DNA from: Lysobacter enzymogenes
GTDB lineage: Bacteria > Pseudomonadota > Gammaproteobacteria > Xanthomonadales > Xanthomonadaceae
Assembly (NCBI RefSeq): GCF_900106525.1
Contig: NZ_FNOG01000001.1
Location: 779,008-843,007 of the forward strand
Direction: 5' to 3'
DNA: 64,000 bases
A program made the position numbers and the translations under genes. This document shows positions 49,301-57,723 of the stretch, piece by piece. The notes below the pieces were generated by a model that was not told where the DNA came from, did no database searches, and saw only the letters and a program-made list of their open reading frames with translations. Each line of letters begins with the position of its first letter. Position 1 is the first letter of the stretch.

Positions 49301-51874
49301 ATGTCGGAAAACCCAAACCAGCCGCACGCGCGTCTGCGCCCGCTGCTGACCGCGTCCGCGGCGGCGGCGCTCGGTCTGGCCCTGGCCGCCGCGGCGGCGA
49401 CGGCGCGTTCGGCCGATGTGCTGGCCGGCGCGCTGCGGGTCGCGTCCTTGCGCTACAGCCTGCTGCTCGCGGCGGCGCTCGGCCTGGCGCTGGCGGCCGG
49501 CGCCTGCCTCGCGCTGTGGTTGCGCCTGCGCCGGTTGCGCGAGGAAGAGCTCGAGCACGCGCATTGGCGCGAACGCTGCGAAGACGCCTTGCGCGCGCTG
49601 CCCGAGGGCATGTGCCTGATCGATGCCGACTTCGTCATCCGCGAACCGGTGTCGCCGTCGTTGTTCGGCGTGCTTCAGCGCAAGCTCTGGCCCGGCATGG
49701 ACCTGGTCGAGGCGTTGCGGCCGATGCTCGGCGCGGACACAGTCGAGGCCTTGCGCACGCATCTGCGCGAGTGCTTCGCCGCGCGGGCCGGCGCACGGCC
49801 GGCCACGCGCAACCCGCTGGCCGAGGTGGTGCTGCCCGGGCCGCCGTCGCGGCAACTGCAATTGGGTTTCCGGTTCGAACCGGTGCGTCACGGCGAGCGC
49901 GTGGTCTATCTGCTGGTCGTCGTCGGCGACATCGGCGAACGCTTGCAGGCGGCGCGCGAGCTGGCCGGCGCGCGCCTGCGCCTGCGCGCGCAACTCGACG
50001 GCCTGCTGCGCGCCTGCGGCCGCGACGGCCTGCAACTGCGCAGTTGCCTGGGCCACGCCGAGGCCGCGCTGGAGCGAGCGCGGGTGCGGCTGGGTCGGCT
50101 GCGCGGCGCGTCCGCCGCAGCCGAGCGCGAAGCGTCGTTGCGCAGCCTGTTGGAGGAAGCGCGCACGATCAAGCGCGAGGCGGCGGCGATCGAACTGGAA
50201 CTGCTGGAAACCCCGGCGCACCACTTCGAACTGGAACTGCTGGAGTCCGGGCCGGCGGCCCGCGCCGACGAGGGCGCGCGGCTGGCGACGCAGCTGGACG
50301 TGCTGGCCGAACGCATCGCGACCGTGCGCGAGTTCGTGCTCGGCCTGGATGCGCGCGTCGGCGCGGCGCGCACGTCGGACAGCGGCCGCGGCGACGTGGG
50401 TGCGGCTGCGCCGGGCAGGACGGCGGATACGGCGGACGCGGTGAATGCCGAGTCGCCGCGGCGCGGCGACGCGCAGGCCTTGGTCGCGCGCTTGCAGCGG
50501 TCCGGCCAAAGCGATGTGCTGGCGGCCGCGGCGCGGGCGCAGACCGCTTCGCCTGCGCCACAGGTCAGCGTGGTTGCGACGAGCGCTGTGGCGGCGCCGG
50601 TCGTTGCGGCGGCGGGTGCGGTCAGGGCTGCTGTGTCGATCCGGCCCGCAGCGAGTTCCTCGGACAGCGGCGAAGTGACGGTGCCGGCCGCGGCGTCGTT
50701 CGTGGCGGCGGATGCGGCCTTGTTCGCCGCGCCGATCCGATCCTCGCCGAATCCTGCCGCAGCGGTTGCGTCCGCGGATGCCGCGGCTCTCCTGGCCCCG
50801 ACGACGACAGCCGCTCTCGTCACGCCGAACGCGTCGACCCAGACGGCGTCGCCGACACCGACGCCGGCACCGACATCGGCATCGGCATCGGCATCGGCAT
50901 CGGCATCGGCACCGACGATGGTCGCACAGCGCCGGATCGACACGCCCGCGCCGGTTTCGGTCTCGCCGCCTCCCGCGCGGCAGGCGGCGACGGAGCCGTC
51001 GTTCCCGGCGACGCCGCGAATCTCGCCGCCATCGGCGCAGGTATCGTTGGCATCGGCATCGGCATCGGCATCGGCATCGCTCGCCGCATCGCCGCACCAC
51101 AACGCCACGCCGCAACATTCGTCCCCGCCCATAGCAACGACCACCTCCGCAGACCCCGCCGCCACCGTCGAGGCCTTGGTGCTGAAGCCCAACCGCGACG
51201 CCGGAATCGAAGCCGCCGCGCCGCGCTCGGCATCGGCGCTCGGCGACGACGCAGACCCGCTGGCCTGGGCGCCGCTGCTGGCGCTGTCCGGCGACGGCCC
51301 CGAAGCGTTGCCGGCCGACAAGGCGGCGTTCGTCGACTGGGCCGGGCTCGCGCGCCGGCTCGCCGGCGATCAGGGCAAGGCGGTGCGGGTGGAGGCCTTG
51401 CTGGAGCCGTTCGCGCGGCTGCCGCCCGCGCAGGCGGCGATGCTGCGCGATATCGGCATGGAACTGGTCGCCAACGCGGTGCTGCACGGGATCGAGCCGA
51501 TGCCGATGCGGCGCCGGGTCGGCAAGGATCCGGTCGGCGCGGTGCGCCTGAGCCTGAGCTACGGCGAGCGCGAAGGCTGGCTGTTCTGCGCGCGCGACGA
51601 CGGCCGCGGGATCAATGTGGTGCGGGTGCGCGCGGCGCTGGTCCGCGACGGCGGCTTCACTCCGCTGCAGGCGGGGCAGCTGAGCGAGCGCGAGGCGATC
51701 ATGAAAGTGTTCGAACCCGGCGTCACCACCGCGCCGCACGCCGGCGGCGCGAGCGGGCGCGGCCTGGGCCTGCCGAACGCGGTCGAACGTTTGCGCGGCC
51801 TGCGCGCGCAGGTGTCGCTGCTGACGGTGCCGGGACGCTCGACCGAAGTGCGCATCGCCTGGCCGGCGGGTTGA
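49301..51874 (+). CDS. Second CheA-like membrane kinase with a missing phospho-acceptor His
   Basis: This 857-residue paralogue of the kinase at 46159-48303 keeps its architecture. It has two membrane helices close to the N-terminus, a PAS-like domain (ALRALPEGMCLIDADFVI, LWPGMDLVEALRPML) and an Hpt-like segment where EEARTIKREAAAI aligns with DVHSLKSEAAAL. The His is Arg288. A Ser/Ala/Thr/Pro-rich disordered region (about residues 360-620) contains two in-frame hexanucleotide repeats coding Ser-Ala. A C-terminal ATPase retains LVANAVLHGIE (Asn725), RDDGRGIN and GRGLGLPN. It can probably bind ATP but not be phosphorylated at the usual place, so it may be a regulator or a kinase acting in trans on the first. 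GGAGATCGCC lies before ATG 49301. Confidence 0.88.
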   Translation: MSENPNQPHARLRPLLTASAAAALGLALAAAAATARSADVLAGALRVASLRYSLLLAAALGLALAAGACLALWLRLRRLREEELEHAHWRERCEDALRALPEGMCLIDADFVIREPVSPSLFGVLQRKLWPGMDLVEALRPMLGADTVEALRTHLRECFAARAGARPATRNPLAEVVLPGPPSRQLQLGFRFEPVRHGERVVYLLVVVGDIGERLQAARELAGARLRLRAQLDGLLRACGRDGLQLRSCLGHAEAALERARVRLGRLRGASAAAEREASLRSLLEEARTIKREAAAIELELLETPAHHFELELLESGPAARADEGARLATQLDVLAERIATVREFVLGLDARVGAARTSDSGRGDVGAAAPGRTADTADAVNAESPRRGDAQALVARLQRSGQSDVLAAAARAQTASPAPQVSVVATSAVAAPVVAAAGAVRAAVSIRPAASSSDSGEVTVPAAASFVAADAALFAAPIRSSPNPAAAVASADAAALLAPTTTAALVTPNASTQTASPTPTPAPTSASASASASASAPTMVAQRRIDTPAPVSVSPPPARQAATEPSFPATPRISPPSAQVSLASASASASASLAASPHHNATPQHSSPPIATTTSADPAATVEALVLKPNRDAGIEAAAPRSASALGDDADPLAWAPLLALSGDGPEALPADKAAFVDWAGLARRLAGDQGKAVRVEALLEPFARLPPAQAAMLRDIGMELVANAVLHGIEPMPMRRRVGKDPVGAVRLSLSYGEREGWLFCARDDGRGINVVRVRAALVRDGGFTPLQAGQLSEREAIMKVFEPGVTTAPHAGGASGRGLGLPNAVERLRGLRAQVSLLTVPGRSTEVRIAWPAG
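50874..50909 (+). repeat. In-frame hexanucleotide microsatellite 1
   Basis: Six perfect CATCGG units (36 bp) encode Ser-Ala dipeptides within the disordered region of the second kinase. Copy-number change would add or remove two residues at a time and would not shift frame. Confidence 0.9.
51051..51080 (+). repeat. In-frame hexanucleotide microsatellite 2
   Basis: Four perfect CATCGG units plus one CATCGC encode Ser-Ala dipeptides about 150 bp after the first such array, in the same frame of the second kinase. Confidence 0.85.
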
Positions 51875-51910
51875 GGCCGCCGGCCAACCGGTCGCGAGAC
51901 GGGACAAGGA

Positions 51911-51941
51911 ACGCAGCGGGTCTTAAGACCTCGGGCTGCGT
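51911..51941. terminator. Hairpin between convergent kinase and rsmE genes
   Basis: ACGCAGC (51911-51917) pairs with GCTGCGT (51935-51941), and within it GGTCTTAAGACC is a perfect 12-bp palindrome. It lies in the convergent gap and could serve both strands. No long T-run is present. Confidence 0.5.
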
Positions 51942-52039
51942 GCGCACCGCTCAGGTTCGCGTGCGATCTAGCCAGCGTGGCGGTGAACGGCGATACGGCG
52001 ACGGCGCGCGATCCGCCGCGCGCAACCGCCTATGCAACC

Positions 52040-52780
52040 TCAAGCCAGGTCGCCGAACCGAGCCTGCAACGCCGCGATCGCCGCCAGCCCGGCGGTTTCG
52101 GTGCGCAGGATGCGCGGCCCCAGCCGCAATCCGTGGAATCCGGCCGCGCGCAGTTGTTCGCGGTCCAGCGGCGACCAGCCGCCTTCCGGCCCGATCGCCA
52201 ACAACACCGGTGCGGCCGCATCCACCTGCAGGGTCGCGAAACCCAGCTCGCCGTCCGGATCCAGGATCAGCCGCAGCCCGTCCGCCGGCAGCGCCGCCAG
52301 CGCGGCGGCCAGCGCCAGCGGCGCGGCCACCTCCGGCACCGATGCGCGCCCGCTTTGTTCGCAGGCCGAGGCCACCACGCTGCGCCAATGCGCCAGGCGC
52401 TTGTCCGCACGCGCCGCGTCGAGCTTGACCTCGCTGCGCTGCGACCACAGCGGATGGAACGCGCTCGCGCCCAGCTCGGTCGCCTTCTGCAGGATCAGGT
52501 CCATCTTCTCGCCGCGCGCCACGCCCTGCAGCAGCACCAGCCGCAGCGGCGATTCGCGCGCGACGTCCTGCGCCGATTCGATCGCCACGCGCACTTCGCG
52601 CTTGCCGATGGCGCTGACGACGCCGTGGTAATCGCGCCCGTCGCCGTTGAACAGCACGCAGGCGTCGCCGACCTCGTGGCGCAGCACCCGCGCCAGATGC
52701 GTGGCCGGGCCTTCGGGCAATACCACCTCGCGGCCCGGGGCCAGATCGCCGTTTTCCACATGCACGCGGGTCAGTCTCAT
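52040..52780 (-). CDS. rsmE: 16S rRNA (uracil-1498-N3)-methyltransferase RsmE
   Basis: This 246-residue SPOUT-fold enzyme methylates U1498 of 16S rRNA. MRLTRVHVENGDLAPGREVV and HLARVLRHEVGDACVLFNG form the PUA-like N-terminal domain. The C-terminal knot has ILQKATELGASAF and VLLAIGPEGGWSPLDREQLR, then LRLGPRILRTETAGLAAIAA. These are diagnostic for RsmE. Length agrees with E. coli (243). Its ATG overlaps the bioA stop by 4 bp (ATGA). Cotranscription with bioA is therefore likely, as in several gamma-proteobacteria. Confidence 0.96.
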   Translation of the reverse strand: MRLTRVHVENGDLAPGREVVLPEGPATHLARVLRHEVGDACVLFNGDGRDYHGVVSAIGKREVRVAIESAQDVARESPLRLVLLQGVARGEKMDLILQKATELGASAFHPLWSQRSEVKLDAARADKRLAHWRSVVASACEQSGRASVPEVAAPLALAAALAALPADGLRLILDPDGELGFATLQVDAAAPVLLAIGPEGGWSPLDREQLRAAGFHGLRLGPRILRTETAGLAAIAALQARFGDLA

Positions 52781-54198
52781 GCGTCGGCCTCCGCGATGGC
52801 GCTGTCGATGGCTTCGCGCGTGGTCCGCGCGAGCAGTTGCAAGGCGTCTTCGTCGATGCAGTACGGCGGCATCCAATACAAGATATCGCCGAGCGGGCGC
52901 AGCAGCACGCCGCGCTCCAGGGCCGCGCGGTAGGCGCGCAGGCCGATGCGCGCGGCCGGGTCGAACGGCGTGCGCTTGTCGCCGCCGCGGGTCAGCTCGA
53001 ACGCGACGATCATGCCGGCCTGGCGTAGGTCGGCGACGTGCGCATGATCGCCCAGCGGCGCGGCCAGCTCGGCCATGCGCGCGCTGGTGGCGCGGTTGCG
53101 CTGGATCACATCGTCTTGTTCGAAGATCGACAGGCTCGCCAGCGCCGCTGCGCAGGCCAGCGGGTTGCCGGTGTAGCTGTGCGAATGCAGGAAGGCGCGT
53201 TCGCGCGAGTCGTCGAGGAAGCCGTCGTAGATCGACTGCGTCGCCAGCACCGCCGCCAGCGGCAGCGCGCCACCGGTCAGGCCCTTGGACAGGCACAGCA
53301 GGTCGGGCATGACCCCGGCCTGCTCGCTGGCGAACATCGTGCCGGTGCGGCCGAAGCCGACCGCGATCTCGTCGGCGATCAGGAACACCCCGTGCTCGTC
53401 GCAGATCTCGCGCGCCAGCCGCAGGTACTCGGGATCGTGCATGCGCATGCCGCCGGCGCACTGCACGCGCGGCTCCAGGATCATCGCGCAGACCTGTCCG
53501 GCATGGCGCTCGAGCAGTTCGCGCAAGGCCTGCGCGGCCTGGCGCGCGCGCTCGGCCGGGCTTTGCCCGGGTTCGCAGGCGTAGGCGTCGGGCGAGGGCG
53601 CGAACAGCGACTCGATCAGCAGCGGCGCGTAGACGCGCCGGTACAGCGGAACATCGCCCACCGCCAGCGCGCCGAGGGTTTCGCCGTGGTAGCCGTTCTC
53701 CAGGGCGACGAACTTGGTCCGGCCGTCCTCGCCGCGGTTGCGGAACCAGTGGAAGGCCATCTTCAGCGCCACCTCGACCCCGGCCGAGCCGTTGTCGGCG
53801 TAGAACACCTTGGCCAGCGGCGCGCGCCCGGCCTGGCGCGGGGCGATCGCGAGCAGGCGCTCGGCCAGCTCCACCGCCGGCGGGTGCGACACGCCGGCCA
53901 GGATCACGTGCTCCAAGGTCCGCGCCTGCGCGGCGATGGCCGCGGCGATGCGCGGCTCGGCGTGGCCGAACAGGTTGGTCCACCAACTGGAAATCGCGTC
54001 CAGCCAGCGGCGGCCGTCGTGGCCGATCAGCCAGGGGCCCTGGCCGCTGGCGATGGGCAGCAAGGGCAGGGTGTGCGGGTGCTCGCGCATTTGGGTGCAC
54101 GGGTGCCACAGCACGTTCAAGTCGCGTTCGCGCCAGGCGTGCGCCGCAGCGTTGCCGGGCTCTGCTAGCATCAGGGGGTCGTGAGTGATCTCTCGCAT
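52777..54198 (-). CDS. bioA: Adenosylmethionine-8-amino-7-oxononanoate aminotransferase
   Basis: This 473-residue class III PLP aminotransferase converts KAPA to DAPA in biotin synthesis, using SAM as amino donor. HPCTQMREH and WLDAISSWWTNLFGHAEPRI near the N-terminus are BioA signatures. VFYADNGSAGVEVALKMAFH binds cofactor, FLIADEIAVGFGRTGTMF includes the PLP Asp and LSKGLTGGALPLAAVL the Schiff-base Lys. No other bio genes are nearby. The start could also be the inner ATG at residue 10; I kept the outer ATG 54198, preceded by GATAATAGGGGG. It is divergent from nudE. Confidence 0.95.
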   Translation of the reverse strand: MREITHDPLMLAEPGNAAAHAWRERDLNVLWHPCTQMREHPHTLPLLPIASGQGPWLIGHDGRRWLDAISSWWTNLFGHAEPRIAAAIAAQARTLEHVILAGVSHPPAVELAERLLAIAPRQAGRAPLAKVFYADNGSAGVEVALKMAFHWFRNRGEDGRTKFVALENGYHGETLGALAVGDVPLYRRVYAPLLIESLFAPSPDAYACEPGQSPAERARQAAQALRELLERHAGQVCAMILEPRVQCAGGMRMHDPEYLRLAREICDEHGVFLIADEIAVGFGRTGTMFASEQAGVMPDLLCLSKGLTGGALPLAAVLATQSIYDGFLDDSRERAFLHSHSYTGNPLACAAALASLSIFEQDDVIQRNRATSARMAELAAPLGDHAHVADLRQAGMIVAFELTRGGDKRTPFDPAARIGLRAYRAALERGVLLRPLGDILYWMPPYCIDEDALQLLARTTREAIDSAIAEADA

Positions 54199-54281
54199 CC
54201 CCCTATTATCGTGCCTTTCCGCCTTCCGCCCATGCCGTTCATGGCGCCTTCGCGCGCGCCGCTCGGGTCCGGGGCCGCGCC

Positions 54282-54899
54282 ATGAGCCGGCGGCTGCCGA
54301 TCGTCCACAACGTCGTCGAGCACGACGCCGCCGGTTACCGGATGGAATCGCTCGACCTGGAGTTCTCCAACGGCGAGCGCCGCCGCTACGAGCGCCTGCT
54401 TGGCCGCCCGCGCGCGGGCGGGCCCGGCGCGGTGATCGTGGTGCCGATGCTGGACGAGGACACCGTGCTGCTGGTGCGCGAGTACGCCGCCGGCGTGCAC
54501 CGCTACGAGCTGGGCCTGGTCAAGGGCCGGATCGACGCCGGCGAAGACGCCATCGAGGCCGCCAACCGCGAACTCAAGGAAGAAGCCGGTTTCGGCGCGC
54601 GTTCGCTGACCGTGCTGCGCTCGCTGAGCCTGGCGCCGACCTACATGATCCACCAGGCCTACCTGGTGCTGGCGCGCGACCTGTATCCCGAGCGCTTGCC
54701 CGGCGACGAGCCGGAAGAGCTCGAAGTGGTGCCGTGGAAGCTCGACCGCCTGCACGAGCTGATCCTGCGCGAAGATTTTTCCGAAGGCCGCACCATCGCC
54801 GCGCTGTTCATCGCGCGCGAATGGCTGCGCCACGGCGAGCCGGCGCCGCCGCCGGCGGAACCCGCCGATCCCACCGGCGGTTCGGAGATAGCCCCATGA
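54282..54899 (+). CDS. nudE: ADP compounds hydrolase NudE (Nudix)
   Basis: This 205-residue Nudix hydrolase acts on ADP-ribose, Ap3A and NADH-type compounds in E. coli NudE. The Nudix box is seen at residues about 87-109: GRIDAGEDAIEAANRELK with EEAGF. VHRYELGLVKGRID and APTYMIHQAYLVLARDLYPE are close to E. coli NudE. A short Pro-rich tail follows. ATG 54282 starts 83 bp from divergent bioA. The cysQ ATG overlaps the stop (ATGA). The cysQ and nudE functions are linked by nucleotide housekeeping. Confidence 0.93.
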   Translation: MSRRLPIVHNVVEHDAAGYRMESLDLEFSNGERRRYERLLGRPRAGGPGAVIVVPMLDEDTVLLVREYAAGVHRYELGLVKGRIDAGEDAIEAANRELKEEAGFGARSLTVLRSLSLAPTYMIHQAYLVLARDLYPERLPGDEPEELEVVPWKLDRLHELILREDFSEGRTIAALFIAREWLRHGEPAPPPAEPADPTGGSEIAP

Positions 54900-55735
54900 G
54901 CGCAGCCGCAGCCCCCGCCTTCGTCGCCGACAGCGCCCTGGTCGAAGGCGCCATCGCCATCGCCCGCGCCGCCGCCGCGGCGATCCTGGAAATCTACGAC
55001 GGCGAGTTCGAAGTCGAGCGCAAGGCCGACGCCTCGCCGCTCACCGCCGCCGACATGGCCGCGCATCACGTCATCGTCGACGGGCTGGCGCGGCTGACGC
55101 CGGACATCCCGGTGCTGTCGGAAGAATCCGCGCACGAAGTCGACGCCGCCCAGCGCCGCGGCTGGGACCGGCTGTGGCTGGTCGATCCGCTCGACGGCAC
55201 CCGCGAGTTCGTCAAGCGCAACGGCGAGTTCTCGGTCAACCTGGCCCTGATCGAACGCGGCGAGCCGGTGTTCGGCGTGGTCCTGGCGCCGGTCGGCGGC
55301 GCGCTGTGGCACGGCGCGCGCGGCGGCCACGCCTATCGCCGCGACGGCGATGTCGAGCGCCGCGTGCAGGCGCAGGTGCCGCCGGCGCAGCCGCTGCGGG
55401 TGGCCGCCAGCCGTTCGCACCACAGCCAGCGCAGCGACGAGTTCCTCGCCCGCGCGCATCGCCAAGCCGCCGGCGGCATCGCCATGGTCAGCCTGGGCTC
55501 GTCGCTGAAATTCTGCCGCATCGCCGAAGGCTCGCTGGATCTGTATCCGCGCTTCGGCCCGACCAGCGAGTGGGACACCGCCGCCGGGCAATGCGTGCTC
55601 GAAGCGGCCGGCGGCGCGGTGCTCGACCCGCGCGGACGCCCGTTCCGTTACAACCAGCGCGACGGCCTGCTCAACGGCGACTTCATCGCCCTGGGCGACC
55701 TGTCGCTGCCGTGGAGGGCCTGGCAAGATGGCTGA
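54896..55735 (+). CDS. cysQ: 3'(2'),5'-bisphosphate nucleotidase CysQ
   Basis: This 279-residue inositol-monophosphatase-fold enzyme removes 3'-phosphate from PAP/PAPS, clearing by-products of sulphate assimilation. Metal-site motifs are KADASPLTAADMAAHHVIVD, VLSEES, LVDPLDGTREFVKRNGEFSV and GPTSEWDTAAGQCVLEAAGG. A Ala-rich N-terminal extension of about 10 residues is slightly unusual. ATG 54896 overlaps the nudE stop and GGAGATAGCCCC precedes it. mazG starts within the last 8 bp. Confidence 0.94.
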   Translation: MSAAAAPAFVADSALVEGAIAIARAAAAAILEIYDGEFEVERKADASPLTAADMAAHHVIVDGLARLTPDIPVLSEESAHEVDAAQRRGWDRLWLVDPLDGTREFVKRNGEFSVNLALIERGEPVFGVVLAPVGGALWHGARGGHAYRRDGDVERRVQAQVPPAQPLRVAASRSHHSQRSDEFLARAHRQAAGGIAMVSLGSSLKFCRIAEGSLDLYPRFGPTSEWDTAAGQCVLEAAGGAVLDPRGRPFRYNQRDGLLNGDFIALGDLSLPWRAWQDG

Positions 55736-56558
55736 GGTGCTGAACCTGCCGCCGGGCATCGCCGGCCTGCTGGAAATCATGGCGCGCCTGCGCGACCGCG
55801 AGCGCGGCTGCCCGTGGGACATCGAGCAGACCTTCGCCAGCATCGTCCCGTACACCATCGAGGAAGCCTACGAAGTCGCCGACGCGGTCGACCGCGGCGA
55901 CCTGGACGCGCTCAAGGACGAACTCGGCGACCTGCTGCTGCAAGTGGTGTTCCATGCGCGCATGGCGCAGGAACAAGACGCCTTCGCCTTCGACGATGTC
56001 GTCGCCGCGATCAGCGACAAGATGGTGCGCCGGCATCCGCACGTGTTCGGCGAGGCCAGCGTCGAAGACGCCGATGCGCAGACGGTGGCGTGGGAAGAAC
56101 AAAAGCGCCGCGAGCGCCAGGCCGCCGGCGAAGCCGACACCTCGGCGCTGGCCGGCATCGCCCGCGGCCTGCCGGAATGGCAGCGCGCGGTGAAGCTGCA
56201 AAAGCGCGCCGCTTCGGTCGGCTTCGACTGGCCGGCGCCGACGCCGGTGATCGCCAAGCTGCACGAAGAAATCGAAGAAGTGCGGGTCGAGTTCGACGCG
56301 GTCGCCGCCGCGCCCGACGACGCGGCCGCGCGCGACCGGCTGGAGGAGGAGATCGGCGACGTGCTGTTCGTCTGCGCCAATCTCGCCCGCCACGCCAAGG
56401 TCGACGTCGGCGCCGCGCTGCGCCGCGCCAACCTCAAGTTCGAACGCCGCTTCCGCGCGATGGAATTGCAGGCCGCGCAGGACGGCATGGCGCTGCCGGA
56501 GCTGTCGCTGGAAGCGCAGGACGGTTATTGGAACCGGGTCAAGGCCGAGGAGCGCTGA
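55728..56558 (+). CDS. mazG: MazG nucleoside triphosphate pyrophosphohydrolase
   Basis: This 276-residue tandem MazG protein hydrolyses NTPs to NMPs plus pyrophosphate and in E. coli can limit (p)ppGpp. The first MazG domain has LRDRERGCPWDIEQTFASI and EEAYEVADAVDRGDLDALKD with the EExxE-type metal-binding Glu residues and GDLLLQVVFHA. The second has KLHEEIEEVRVEFDA and EEEIGDVLFVCANLARHAKV. Its ATG overlaps the cysQ end by 8 bp. It is the third member of a tightly packed nudE-cysQ-mazG group concerned with nucleotide cleaning. Confidence 0.95.
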   Translation: MAEVLNLPPGIAGLLEIMARLRDRERGCPWDIEQTFASIVPYTIEEAYEVADAVDRGDLDALKDELGDLLLQVVFHARMAQEQDAFAFDDVVAAISDKMVRRHPHVFGEASVEDADAQTVAWEEQKRRERQAAGEADTSALAGIARGLPEWQRAVKLQKRAASVGFDWPAPTPVIAKLHEEIEEVRVEFDAVAAAPDDAAARDRLEEEIGDVLFVCANLARHAKVDVGAALRRANLKFERRFRAMELQAAQDGMALPELSLEAQDGYWNRVKAEER

Positions 56559-56559
56559 G

Positions 56560-57204
56560 ATGCGCAGCAAGGATCGCGAACGGATGCGCGCGGCGCTGGC
56601 GGTAGCGACTTTGGCGACGGCATCGGTGTGGCCCGCCATCGCGGCCGCCCAGGACGATGCGAACCGGGAGTACCTGTTCCACAGCCAGTTCGCCGAGCAC
56701 TGCAAGCGCGCGATGCCGCCGCTGTCCAAGCAAGTCGACAGCGCTTTTTCCGCGTGGCAGTCGCGCATTCCCGCGCAGCGCCTGGCCGCGTTCCAGGACT
56801 ACGCAAGCAGCAAGGCGGGCAAGCGCATGGCGCAGTACGTCGGGGTCGGAATCTCGGTTGCGTCGGGCGACAACAAGCTGGTCGCGTCCTACCAGTGCGT
56901 CGAGCGCATCAACGAGTGGGGCCGGATCGACTATCCGTCGGTGACCAATTCGCAGATCGATGCGGCCGCCGCCAAGCCGCTGCTCGCTTCGATCGCGCCG
57001 CTGGCGTTGGCGCGGCTGGATTGCGCGGCCCTGGAAGGGGTGAGCGCGGCGCCGGCAACGGCGGCGAGCGCAGACCAAGCGTCCGTCCCGGTGGAAACCT
57101 GGACGTTCTCCGGCTGCGGGCGCAGTCACGCCGTGGGCATCGATCGGCGCTCGGATCGGCTCGGGCTCGCCGGCAAGGACCGGATCGAACTGTCGGGATT
57201 CTAG
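56560..57204 (+). CDS. Exported protein of unknown function
   Basis: This 214-residue protein has a signal peptide (RMRAALAVATLATASVWPAI) cleaved near IAAAQDD. The mature part is alpha-helical and has four Cys (HCKRAM, SYQCVER, LDCAALEG, SGCGRSH) that could form two disulfides. I do not recognise a family. It starts 1 bp after the mazG stop, which suggests read-through or cotranscription. It ends in a weakly charged beta-like tail (DRIELSGF). A family-A repeat pair follows. No function is proposed. Confidence 0.7.
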   Translation: MRSKDRERMRAALAVATLATASVWPAIAAAQDDANREYLFHSQFAEHCKRAMPPLSKQVDSAFSAWQSRIPAQRLAAFQDYASSKAGKRMAQYVGVGISVASGDNKLVASYQCVERINEWGRIDYPSVTNSQIDAAAAKPLLASIAPLALARLDCAALEGVSAAPATAASADQASVPVETWTFSGCGRSHAVGIDRRSDRLGLAGKDRIELSGF

Positions 57205-57229
57205 CGACGCCATGCGCCCGCAGCGCAGA

Positions 57230-57318
57230 GCCTCGGGCCTGAAGGCGCTCCCACAAAACCGGCGGCGACGCGCTTTTGTGGGAGGGCCTTCAGGCCCGAA
57301 GCTTTCCTGTCCGGTCGC
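57230..57318. repeat. Palindromic intergenic repeat, family A, back-to-back
   Basis: Here a right arm (57230-57258, TCGGGCCTGAAGGCGCTCCC) precedes a left arm (57274-57318, TTTTGTGGGAGGGCCTTCAG). They are outward relative to the usual doublet, with a 15-bp GC-rich spacer. The central CCCACAAAA…TTTTGTGGG makes a terminator-like hairpin after the exported-protein gene and before the ynfA-like gene. Confidence 0.75.
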
Positions 57319-57347
57319 TGCCTAAGCCGGCTTCCCGGAGACCCCGC

Positions 57348-57674
57348 ATGTTCAAGACCTTCCTGCTGTTCCTGCTCACCGCCGTCGCCGAAATCGTCGG
57401 CTGTTACTTGCCGTACCTATGGCTGCGCAAAGGCGGCAGCGCGTGGTTGTTGTTGCCGGCCGCCGCCAGCCTCGCGCTGTTCGCGTGGCTGCTGACCTTG
57501 CACCCCGCTGCCTCGGGCCGGGTTTACGCGGCCTACGGCGGCGTCTACGTCACCGTCGCGATCTTCTGGCTGTGGTGGGCGGACCAGATCAAACCCAGCC
57601 GCTGGGATCTACTCGGCGCGGCGTTGTGCCTGGCCGGCATGGCGGTGATCATGTTCGCGCCGCGCACGGCTTGA
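57348..57674 (+). CDS. ynfA: YnfA/UPF0060 family small membrane protein
   Basis: This 108-residue, four-helix inner-membrane protein has the length of E. coli YnfA. It shows [20 protein letters not shown], a family hallmark, then [20 protein letters not shown] and [19 protein letters not shown]. The family belongs to the small-multidrug-resistance-like DMT fold, with efflux proposed for some members but not established generally. GGAG lies 7 bp before ATG 57348. It is flanked by a family-A repeat upstream and a WAGC-family protein gene 49 bp downstream. Confidence 0.93.
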   Translation: MFKTFLLFLLTAVAEIVGCYLPYLWLRKGGSAWLLLPAAASLALFAWLLTLHPAASGRVYAAYGGVYVTVAIFWLWWADQIKPSRWDLLGAALCLAGMAVIMFAPRTA

Positions 57675-57723
57675 ACCGCCAACTGTGCGTAGGCAGCATC
57701 GCGACAGGCAGGCAGGAGGCGCT

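Noticed and set aside
44953-51874. Ordinary flagellar chemotaxis operon
   Set aside because: CheX and CheY-like genes suggest it, but there is no chemoreceptor, CheW, CheR, CheB or flagellar gene, and both kinases are membrane-bound with PAS-like domains.
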